From Unio delphinus (lineage: Eukaryota; Mollusca; Bivalvia; Unionida; Unionidae), in assembly GCA_029339505.1 (NCBI GenBank), contig JAQISU010000210.1:14517501-14581500 (forward strand): 64,000 nucleotides of DNA, read 5' to 3'. Below are positions 1 through 10,800 of this stretch, in pieces. The position numbers and the translations under genes were made by a program. The notes beneath the pieces were generated by a model. The model saw only the letters and a program-made list of their open reading frames with translations, was not told where the DNA came from and made no database searches. Within the stretch, counting starts at the first letter, position 1. Every line of letters begins with the position of its first letter.

Positions 1-2110
1 GTTGATCGTTGCAGTATGAGTACTAGTATGTAAACAATAGTGTTGCCCTTGTCATCTTAGCGTTGTGCTGGCTCTGGAAATGTAACGGTTGACTTCGTCG
101 TCATTAGAAACGCTCTGGGACAGTGTGTTACCACGATAGGTGAAACGGTTCACTACGTTGCATTTTTGGCCGTTGACTGTGATGATGGGTTCAACATAGG
201 GCTTCTGCGGGGCCGGCTAAAGCAGATCTTCTGTCTTTTTCGTACTGATTGTGAGACTAAATCATGTGCCGAAGCAGGATAACATGTCATCCTTCATTGC
301 AGGTCGGTTACTGAGCCAGAATTGAGGGCGCAATCATCAGTATAAAAGAAATCCCTGATGGTGTCTGTCCTGACCATGCTTTTCGGATGAAGCCTCCTGG
401 GATTGGACATATTTACGTCTGTACGGTAGCTGATGTCGACGTCAACCTCTCTGTCTCTAAAATTATTAGTCAGCATGGAGGATAACAATATTCAGAACAG
501 AGCCAGAATACAAATCTGATTGACGTCATTGGTTATTGCGAATGGCTCAGATGTCTCTCTATATTCCTGGATTCGTGCCTGCATTCCATCGTAGAAATGC
601 TACACCATATATGCAGAATTACTTGGGCATCCGTACTTGGGCATAACCTTTCACAAGCCTTCTCTGCTGACTTTATCAAAGACATTTGTCAACGTAGGTG
701 CAGAAAAGAACAGTGTTTCGCTCTTGACATTTATCTGGTAGCTGCCTCGAGGAAAACAACATGTCAATAGTCCAACCTTCTTTTTGGAATCCACACTCGT
801 TTTCTGGAAGAAGTCCCTGTTCAAGGTGTGTAGTGAGGCGGTTCAGTGTGATTCTCCTGAATATATTTTCTGCAAATGAGAGTAAGGATATTTCTGGTTC
901 CATTTGAACTTATATATGTGAGTTACGGAAGCGAGTTTGAATTTCTGGGAGATCGTCTCTTCCTGCTACATCAATTAAAACAGTTAGTGGATCCTTTATA
1001 TCATGGTTGTGTCCCCTTACTAGTAGACATCAGCTAAGATGGAGTCTGATGCAGATATTTTGAATCTTGAGAGCAGATTTATATCTTTCTGTGCCTCCAG
1101 CAACATTTCAGGGTCATCCAGTTCTTCGCTGAAGGTTAATTTGGAAGACGACTGGTGGCTTCATAATTGATGGTCGAAGTGTGTTCAGCCCATAGTTGAA
1201 GAACCCTGTCATTATAATATTCCAGTCTGAGTTGAGAAAGGAGGGATAATCAGGAGTATTTAGGTCCATACACTTCTTTCAGTTATTTTCTAAATTTATG
1301 AAGTCATGCTGGTCTGCGTAGCACTGGATATCATCGGTTTCGTTGCTCAGCTTCCTGTCTTTCATATGTCTTTCAGCTTCTTCTGTACATTTCTGAGTTT
1401 GCTATTGTACGCATCGTTCCTAAAAATGGACAGGGGGTTGTTGGGGATGGTTTGAAGCAGGATTAGTTTCTGATCCAGCAACTCTTTGATCTCATAGCAA
1501 TTCTCATCAAACAAGTTGTGAAGCTTTCATGTTGAGGGTCTAAGGATTTCTGAAGTTGAGCAGTAGACCGGCTATCTGAATGTCGTCCAGTCGTTCTTCA
1601 TAATCTGATTGTCGAGTGAGGATGATTTAAAACATCCTTCCAGCGTATCTGCGATTGGAAAGTTAGCAATGGCAGAGAGAAGATCCTCATACAACGTGAG
1701 CTTCAGTTAATCTGGGTAGGTGTTTGTTATAGCATAGCAAATGATGATGGTAAGGTGCTTTCTTCCAGTCGAGAGGATGCATGGTCAAAATTCCGTCCTT
1801 TTCTCCCATGGTAGTTCACGCGATTCCCCAATCAGTGCTGTCTTCACTTCTAAACTGACAATAGCCTGATAGCGCTCTTCATTTCCTAATCCTATTCTGC
1901 TTAACACAAAAGTGCATCAGTAGCCCCTTTCACAGAGTTCGCCTTCTCCTTTAAGCTGGTTCTCTCTTATAGCAATAATGTTCAGTTTGTATCTGGTAGG
2001 TTCCTTTCTTATTAGGCCGGTTAGATTCTGGAGGCTTGCTCATGGTCTCTGTCCAGTAAGAGGTGCACATTATATGCGTCAAATGTCCGAGGAACATTCC
2101 TCGTTTTCAT
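1..2110 (-). pseudogene. Decayed non-LTR retrotransposon (endonuclease-reverse transcriptase LINE), cut by the window start
   Basis: Read on the minus strand. Endonuclease N-terminal traces lie near 2060-1930 (TRYKLNII, then GEGELCE). RT traces lie at about 903-676 (ISLLSFAENIF, NRLTTHLEQGLLPE, CGFQKE). A degenerate YTDDCALN, in place of F/Y-ADD, lies near 350-330. The post-RT part (TISTKKTE, PYVEPIITVNGQ, RFTYRGNTLS) runs to the window edge. Stops and frameshifts break it throughout, so it is dead. Its endonuclease half is also present in copy B; the RT half lies left of the duplication border. The small + strand ORF at 1978-2385 is antisense to it. Confidence 0.7.
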
Positions 2111-2859
2111 TTTTGTATTTGGAACGCTGCAGGTATACTGGGAATAAACGATTAGAGCAGGCAATGTTTAGGACATATTTTCTAGCCCCATCCTCATGCC
2201 TGAGAGCTGAGCATTGCATTTCTGACCAAGGATGCTCAGTCGCTAAACGGGCCACTAATTTAACCGCTGTGGTGGATGACGCTAATGACCTGAGATGCTT
2301 GTGTACTTTTTGCAGCTACGGCTGCCTGTGTACCCACACTTGCCGCTTTGCCGCTTGCTTGACAATACAGGACTTTAGCGGGTGATGAAATGGAATAAAT
2401 GGTGATATAAATGACGTGCAGTGACTAAGTTTGAAGTACGGAAGAGTTGCGCAGTTCGTTGACTTCACTCCACAGACTCACTGACCCACCTGCGTCCAGT
2501 AGCACGACAACGTGGAGACGGCCCGAGACAGAGTTGAATGCGTTGGATCACACAAAAGGCATAGGTGTCACGTCGTGCTCTTATCGCTCCACTGCGCTTT
2601 TCTGAGAATTGCCGATTTGCTTGTTGACCAGCGGATGGTTCATCCGCCAGGCTGCGGAACCCAATTCCCATATGCTAGATATAGAAAGCCTAACTAACCT
2701 AGGGTTTAAAACCTGTCAGCTAACCTCTGTTTTAGCCAGTCAGTCGAGGACATGTTCCGGGATGTAGACTCTGCGAATACCACAGATTCTTAGAGCCATT
2801 GTAGAGGGAGAAGTGGGAACCAATCATTGGCGAGCTACCCCCGCAGGAGTACGACTGAT
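2111..2859. other. No gene seen; spacer between the LINE relic and the shared non-coding block
   Basis: It is more GC-rich than its neighbours (2400-2860), with two small overlapping ORFs on opposite strands and no family I recognise. The B counterpart is shorter, so part of this stretch is specific to copy A. Confidence 0.3.
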
Positions 2860-5009
2860 TAGCAAGACAAAGGTGTTACCTCCTCCCAGGAAACTTCATA
2901 CATCCTTATGTACGAAATATTACAAACATAATGGTTCATTTTCCCATAGATTTATAACTGGTATGGTCAGCATCACGTAATTGAATTAATCTACCCTGGT
3001 ATGATACAACTACCTGCAGTTCAGTAGCCATTTCGCCATTTGAGCATTATTTCTGATTACAAATGAACTCTTATTGCATTATGCATAACGTTGACGGTAT
3101 ACATGAATATTTCCAAACATAAAAGAACTAATTATAATTGTAGTATGAGCTCATCCAAAATGATAAGATGATAATTTTTTAATTCACCCACTCCCTTATA
3201 TAAAGGCATTTCATTTTGAAATAATGAATTGCAAGTAATTAGCAGACCTGGAAAAGATCTTATTAAATTTATACCACTATGGTCTAGCTTTAAGCGGTTC
3301 ATTTGGCCATTTTGAGGAATTAGTAGGAACTCTATTGGATATATTGCTATATGAAGACAATGGCACATATGGATGCATTAATATTAAGCCCAACTAGATA
3401 GAGAAAGGGGAGATAACCATTAGCCTGCTATATATAAAATGTTATGGACCACAGTGGCAAATATAACGTTGAAAGTAGACACTATTCTACTGACCAGAAC
3501 CAAATTTATTACTAACACACAGAGGAACTAACTAACACCCAAGTTTAATGCTGATAACCTACTAAACATTACGCCACCCGAATGAAAAGTAAATACAACT
3601 ATTAACTAACACAAAAAAGACTAACAAACAATAAAAAGATATTGAAAAACAACTTGCATTTTGAGAGACCAGAGCCCGAACTACATTAAATACAACACAC
3701 ACACACTAACCAATATTTACTGGTTAACAGGCTCATGTTCTTGAATTTTCAATTTCACCTCTGTGTACCAGTCTTGGCTTACTCTTTATCATCGCCTCAT
3801 CTCGTAGTTGGAGTTTTCCAAACCCTTCGCTACGATGCGTTCTATTACATAATAATTTACTTAATTTACTATTTTATTCTCACACTCTTTACTAATTTTC
3901 TCTAACAATATATGGATGACTTCCCAATTAAGCACCTTGCTGATACGGACAAAGATCACTACGCTCAACTGTTTCCTCGCAGAAGGCATGAGCTAATTTG
4001 ATGAGATGATGATGAGATATATGCTCCATATCAAACTCATTGATTCATTTCTAACACTGGCGGCCACATTCTTGTCTTTTTTGTTCAGTCGACTATGAAT
4101 GCCAGAATTGTCAAAAGCACTACGTTATAAGTGAGAATTATAAATATGAATCAAAGTTCAATAACCGTTTGAGATGGTGGACATCTGAATTAAAAACCTC
4201 TGGTACAATAAAAAAATATTGATGGAAAGCAAGAAAATCAAAAGCACGTCAAGCATTTCTAAAAGGTCGTTATCAATCATGCAAAAATTAGAAATATAGG
4301 AATTAGATTGGTGTACGTTTTCTTCGATTATAAGTTGAATATTCTTAAACATTAAAGTTCAAATGAAGTCATTAACTATTATAACGGTAATCCAGGAAAA
4401 TTATTGACGAACAAAGTACACATACGTGCTCTCGAAAACAACATGGGGTTGGATTCTAGTAATCGCATGTACTTAATTACATAATATTTATATAGTATGT
4501 AACAATGTCAAATTCTAAAATAAAAAAAATAATCAAAACTGCTCTTTGACAAATTAATCATCCACCAAATGTATTCATTTTCCATGACTCATTCGCATTG
4601 ACAACATAAAGCGATCAATGTTAGGCATACGAACAGGAAGTTAAACATTATGACACATTACTGGAATTCATCGAACGCTTTCAAACTGTTGCTTAGAGGA
4701 TAATGATTCCTTTTCCAAAGTAGTGATAAAACACGACTTCGTATAGGACTATTTCTTGAATGGAGTTCTTACAGGGATCGATGAGAGGAAAGCATGTATA
4801 TTGTATCAAAAAAGCTTATAAAATATTTCACTTTAAATAATATATTGACCGGTTAAATCGTCACTTGCATCAATATACCACTATTTTAAGATTTTCATTT
4901 AGGGAATTTAGCTTCATATTTCTCCATGATACCATTGCAGTTTTTCGTCCTTACGAGGCATCAATTAGTAAATAATTAATTTTAATCCACTAATCACAGA
5001 TAGGCAACG
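2860..5009. other. Non-coding block shared with copy B (B 23290-26335)
   Basis: AT-rich with no coding signal. It aligns to B with many small changes. B has an extra stretch of about 0.9 kb (25125-26005) at the point matching A near 4655. In the gene-bearing copy this block lies upstream of exon 1. Confidence 0.6.
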
Positions 5010-5014
5010 CAGGG

Positions 5015-5855
5015 ATCTAGTAGGTTTTAGTGTTCTAACTATCCTGCCATTGGTGTTAGTGTATCTCACTGCTGTATTCCCTGTATAGAAAACAATATCT
5101 TTTTAATGTGCATTTGGTGTTGTTTTCTACATAAAGAAAGTTCTGGCTTTAAATTTGAAATGGAATGAATGTAACGTGCTCGAGTGAAGGTAAACTGACG
5201 TCTGATCTGATTAACGTGACAAGTGCTACATCTTCACTGTGTTTAAGATCCTTAGGTTATAAAATATGATCGCTTGTCCGTCGGTAAAGCTTACCTTAAA
5301 GTCTGAAGCATTATTCTGAATCAATCCATTGTCGTATGTACAAACAACGATTGTTTGTTGCTGGCTGCTTTTCAATACGAAAGGAGGTTATTCAGACATA
5401 AGCTGTACCATTGATGCTTGTGCAAATCATCGCCAATATCTTTTTTTTTTAAATAACGATACATGTATCGCAAAACAGTAAAATTAAATTATTGACAGGA
5501 TACACACCATCATATGCACCTGGACCTAAAGTTTACTATCATTTACAATCAACTATTATTAACATAGGTACATATTAACTGAATGCCACTCGTCTAGTAC
5601 TGTGTAATGACGTCTTGACCGAATATGTGAAAATAGATTTTGAGGAATTATAAGCTAATCCTATGTAGAAGACCAACGGTCTATAATTTAATTTAAATCC
5701 TGGCCACGTAACTTTTACATTATGTTTATACAACTTATTTTCTCCAAGAAGCAAACAAAAAACCAAACAATCAACTCGAAATTATTTATAATTATTTATT
5801 CAAGAGCAAATTTCTGGTCTGTATACTCGGTAAAATTTATCCCCTTTATATATAA
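5015..5855. mobile_element. 841 bp insertion in copy A flanked by CAGGG direct repeats
   Basis: Copy B reads straight across this point (about 26335-26360), while A has an extra 841 bp. The pentamer CAGGG stands at 5010-5014 and 5856-5860, as a target duplication would. I see no inverted ends, no poly-A tail and no protein, so the class is unknown. Confidence 0.4.
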
Positions 5856-5860
5856 CAGGG

Positions 5861-6555
5861 TGCTATACAAGTCACGTGTTGAAGTAACTTATTTTGGATG
5901 AAAACGACCACACATATGTCCCACAATTTAATTTATGGACATATATTTAGGTATACAACAAACAGAACCTGTACAGTTTATTGCAGTTTACAGCTATAAA
6001 CATTCAGTTATGTACTGCACATAAGATATGAGATTCTGATGCCCGACATTCTTGCATTCAAACACTCTACAATTCGTTTGAACCCACTTCGATACGAGTT
6101 TAAAAAAAAAAAACTCAAGTTTACTAAAAAAACAAGTGATTGTTATTGCTCCGTGTATAATGTATACGCTGAGTGTCGTAAAGACTTCAATGTCACATCT
6201 TATTTATTAATGATATAAATAAACCACACGATAGCTCGGTGTCAATAAGCAGACAATTCTCGATTTCTGGTATCTATAGCAGTCCATTTCAGTACTTTTT
6301 TTTGTCGGATGCGTATGGTAGTTATGATGCGTACTTGTAATATCGGTCAAACGAACTGATCACATAATTTAAAGTACATTTGTGTTCTCAAGCGCTTAAT
6401 TAGGTCTATAAAGGACTTTATGTAGATAATTATGCTGCTTAAAATTATAACATAACATGTAAAGGCGGCTACCGGTTTGCTCAAGAAATCCAATTTTACA
6501 TTTACAGTTGACAAGTAAAGTGTGTTTGGGGCGCACTGGAAAAAAATATAGATAC
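5861..6555. other. Non-coding block shared with copy B (B 26360-26992), left flank of the LTR element
   Basis: It aligns to B up to the base where the LTR begins. The last four bases, ATAC (6552-6555), are the target site. Confidence 0.65.
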
Positions 6556-7183
6556 TGTAATAAATTTGGAGTAAGTGTTAGTGAATTTGAACCATGCTTG
6601 GGTCGTTAGTAGTGATTTTGGGTACAAGCCGAATGACTGTCCCTGGCATGGAGTAACATAGTCCATATTAAAATTCAGTGGTGTATACAAGTAGTGTGAT
6701 TGAAAAGGCAGCATTTATGGTTGGAAATCAGTAAATTATAGAATGGAATCAATAAGTTGGAACTTGGTAGGTACCGTTTATGTGGCCATAGTGGAAAATT
6801 GGCGTATGTATATGAGTGTGATACGCCGGAAATTCTGTGGATGGACTGGCCTAGGGTCGCGCAGTTAAATATTTCCCAGTTAGTAAGGGAATACTGGTGT
6901 AATTTCTATGGCATGACAAGCTATCGGTACGGAAAACGGATGATAATGAAGAAAAACCATGTAAAGGTGCAGTTAATGGACGTTTGGGCAAGTTGTCTCC
7001 TCTGGGTCGCCCATTGATTACAGCAAAGATTAATAATTATAGCAGACACGTCTTTCTTTCCATTTTACAACTCAAGTTGTATGGAAGTCTTTGGAAATTT
7101 GGGGAAAACATATGACTTCCAGCGTGACTCGCGCCAGGGTTTTGACACCGCTCGGTCAAGTGAATACCCCTGTGCTTGTAACA
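6556..7183 (+). repeat. 5' LTR (628 bp)
   Basis: It has TG...CA ends and is identical by eye to 14505-15132. An 86-codon ORF inside (6757-7017) is copied in the other LTR and has no family I know, so I treat it as chance. Confidence 0.95.
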
Positions 7184-7860
7184 AGAAAAATTTCTGGTGA
7201 CAGCGTTTTGGGATATGTGTGAATAGTTCTGTCATGGTTTGCAATTTATTCAGAGTTATTATGTGTGAAACTGACTATTGCTTCGCATTTGGAAAGAAAG
7301 AGGAAAGAAATATTATGGCTAGTGCGACTTTAACTTCGTTTATTGAGATTTCGCGACATTTGGTCTGCGAGAGTAGATATATGCATTTGCTGCTGAGAAG
7401 GATTTTTAAGAGGAGTACTATGTTCAAGCAGGATGGAGTGTTTTATCCGGGATATAGAACAGCGATGACAAAAGTATTGTATTTGGTAGGTCGCGCAGAA
7501 AGCAAAAAGTTGAGCAGACATTTTTATGATAGTCGGCTGTGTTAGTATTTTTACTTATGTTAGAGTAAAGGCATTAGCTGGTTATTATTTTTAAAGTTAG
7601 TAGTTTACAAGAACAATTAATAAAAGCAAAAGAACGTGTGTTTCACAACACCTTCTCCCCGCTGTATTTGGTAAATTCATAAACCTTATGCTGTATTTAT
7701 TGAAATTCAATAAGGGATTAGGGGGCTTATAATAATAATAATAATAGCAATAACAACCGCATACGGTTTCATTGGTCTTAAATAGCAATTGGTAGTGTGC
7801 TACCAAGTACATCGACACAGGCAAATTGTGAGTATTGCAAGAGTATTATAAATTATTAGG
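7184..7860 (+). other. Leader of the LTR element with candidate primer-binding site
   Basis: TGGTGACAGCG at 7195-7205, 11 bases past the LTR, is the candidate primer-binding site. The first seven bases fit the complement of a tRNA 3' end such as tRNA-Trp, and the rest fit less well, so the primer is not settled. A 108-codon frame at 7219-7545 opens without ATG and matches nothing I know. The remainder is untranslated leader up to the gag ATG. Confidence 0.5.
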
Positions 7861-10800
7861 ATGGCTACAGGCAGAGGTACACCTACCTCATTATTGAATA
7901 CGCCTTTACCACAGTCTGTGCATTGGCGACTCTTGTCGCCATTGTCGCCTATTGATAGGAGGCCAAGAAAGTTAATAGACGTAGACAGTGGTGTTCAATG
8001 CTATGCGACTTCAACTCCGTGCGAGGCCGATAGTGGCAATGTACGTGCACGTGATGGATGGGCTGAAGATCTGAGGTTCAGAACCATTAAAGAGAGTGTG
8101 CCTGAGAACGTGAAGGCAGACATTTATGATCGAACCACGTACTCAGTATCCAAGGGAGCGAGTAGTTCGCCTACTGATAGTCTGCTTCAGACCATTGACA
8201 CACTCATTACGGACAAGTTTGACAGGTTAAGTACCACCATGGGTCATTTGTTGACAAAATGTTCGAATGGGAGCCGCAGTGAGGTTAAGGAAGTAAGGGA
8301 GACGCCAGACTTTCAGTTGAGCAGGAAGGTCGAAACTGCAAAAACAGAACTCTGTGCTTCTGCGCCTCCAACTAGAAATAAGGCAACAGTGAAAGCAGAC
8401 ATTTATGATGGTTCTCAACCTTTTCTCGACTATATGACACATTTCGAACACTGCGCTATGATTAATGAATGGAGCGAAACTGAAAAGGGATTGCGTTTGG
8501 CAGCGTGTTTAAGGAGAGACGCTCTCCAAGTCTTAACCGATCTCCAAGTCCAGCCCGGTCAAGTCGAATTTGAGAAATTGAAAACTTCATTGGAAGCTCG
8601 CTTTGCGCCTCGTAACCAAGATGAGTACTACAAGGCACAGCTTCGAAGCTGTTTCAGAAAAAAAGGAGAAACGCTCCCTGAATTAGGTCAAACGATACAG
8701 AGACTGGTTTCTTTGGCATATCCTGGTTGCCCGCCTGATATCCGCGATAGGCTTGCAAAGGACCATTTCTTAGGGGCAGTACAAGATGAAAACCTAAAAC
8801 TTGAAATTTGGCGGCATCACCCTAGTAGTTTGCAAGAATCCATCAGAGTAGGGGTTGAATGGGAGGCTTTCCTGCGTGCTGGCGTAAGACAGAAGCCAGT
8901 AAGTTCTGCATGTAGAGGCTATGAAGAGTCAGAAGACAAGGACGACGATAGTACAAATATAACTGAAATAGCAAGGTTAGAAGCAAAAGTAGAAGAATTA
9001 ATAAAACAAAATAAGAAATTGACTGAAAAACATCAAGATGCATTAGGTCGTTGGCACGAGTCGGGGGATAAGCAACGCGATTCAAGGCGAACAGGGGTCC
9101 AGTGTTGGAATTGTAATGGTCGGGGTCATTACCAAAGCGAATGCACCAAGCCTTTAAACAGATACAATGAACGATGGAGAACAAGAGGCCAAAGAGAGGG
9201 AGATTCTAGGAGGACAAGAACAGAAAACGCCAAACCTGTACGTTATGTAAACGAGGAGCCGGGACTATACACGCAATGTTGTGTTAATGGAGTGGAGCTC
9301 GCTTTACTAGCAGACACAGGCGCTGCTGTTTCGATCATCAGCAAGAGGCGGTATGAAACACTTGGTCATATAAAGCCAAAACTCAATGCCGTGGATACTC
9401 AACTAATCAGTGCATCCAGTAACAAAATTGAAACATATGGTCAGGCTGAATTTTGCATTGCTTGGACAGGTGTCAGAAGGCGACATGTTTTCGTTGTAGC
9501 TGACATTAGGCCCGATGGAATACTTGGGTTAGATTTTTTTCGGCTGCATAAGTGCGATATTAGTATTACGCAGTGTACACTGCAGATGCAGGGACTAAAA
9601 CTCCCATGCCACTTTGCGGGGTCTATGGGCTGTCATCGTATCACCTTGGCTGAAAACATCATTGTCCCGGCAGAGACGGAAGTTATCACGCGAGGTTGGA
9701 TGGCGAATGTTGGTTGTGGGAAGCTAGCTACAGAGTCAGTGCTAGAGCCTCTATCGATGTTTAGGCATGAAACTAAAATCCTTGTCGCGCGAGCCGTCAT
9801 TAAGACGATGGACGGAACAGTGCCAATACGGTTGCTAAACCCGACTAAAGAGGTGGTAAACTTGCAGGCTGGTGTTTGTTGTGCCGAAGCCAGTGCGGCC
9901 CTATCGACACAAATTGTCGAAAGTCAGAAACCGGATTCGAACAGCAGTCTGCCTTCACATTTAACTGAATTGTTTGAGAAGTCAAGCGTCCATTTGACTC
10001 CGGATGAAGCACGAGGCCTAAGCAAACAATTAAGTGAATTTTGCACAGTGTTTGCTAAAGATGATGACGACTTGGGCAGAACAAACTTGATCAAGCACAC
10101 TGTCAAAACAGGCAATACCGCGCCAATTAGAGTCCCCCCTAGAAGATTACCGTTCCAGCTCCGTCAGGAGATTGACATACAAGTTGACGACATGCTTAGA
10201 AAAGGGGTTATAGAACCGTCTGTAAGCCCTTGGGCTGCCCCAGTGGTCTTAGTAGCTAAAAAGGATGGGAAGAAGAGGTTTTGCGTAGATTATAGGGCGC
10301 TAAATGCAGTTACAGAGAAGGATGCGTACCCTCTTCCTAGAATTGATGATAGTCTCGATTCACTGTCAGGTATGAGCTGGTTCTCCACATTAGATTTGAT
10401 GTCAGGGTACTGGCAAGTAGAAATTGAGCAAGCAGATCGGCCTAAGACAGCGTTTGCAACGCGAAGGGGTCTCTATCAGTTTAAAGTCATGTCGTTCGGT
10501 TTACGCAACGCGCCTGGGACCTTTGAACGACTTATGGAAGCCGTCCTAGCCGGGTTGCAATATGAAGTTTGTCTAATTTACCTCGACGACGTTATAGTTT
10601 TCGGGAGCACGTTCAATCAGTTGCTTGAAAGACAAGCGCGCGTCTTTACCCGTCTTCTAGGGGCTGGCCTAAAGTTGAAACCCAGCAAATGTACACTATG
10701 TGCGAGAGAAGTTAGGTATCTTGGTCACGCTATTTCCGCAGCTGGAGTTGCAACTGATCCTGAGAAAGTGGCAGCTGTTTTGAAATGGCCTACTCCAAAA

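Noticed and set aside
1978..2385. 135-residue + strand ORF as a gene
   Set aside because: It is antisense to the LINE endonuclease relic and has no known domain.
6757..7017. 86-residue ORF in both LTRs
   Set aside because: It is identical in both only because the LTRs are identical. No known domain.
7219..7545. 108-codon ORF in the LTR element leader as an accessory gene
   Set aside because: It opens without ATG, has no family I know and lies in the expected untranslated leader.
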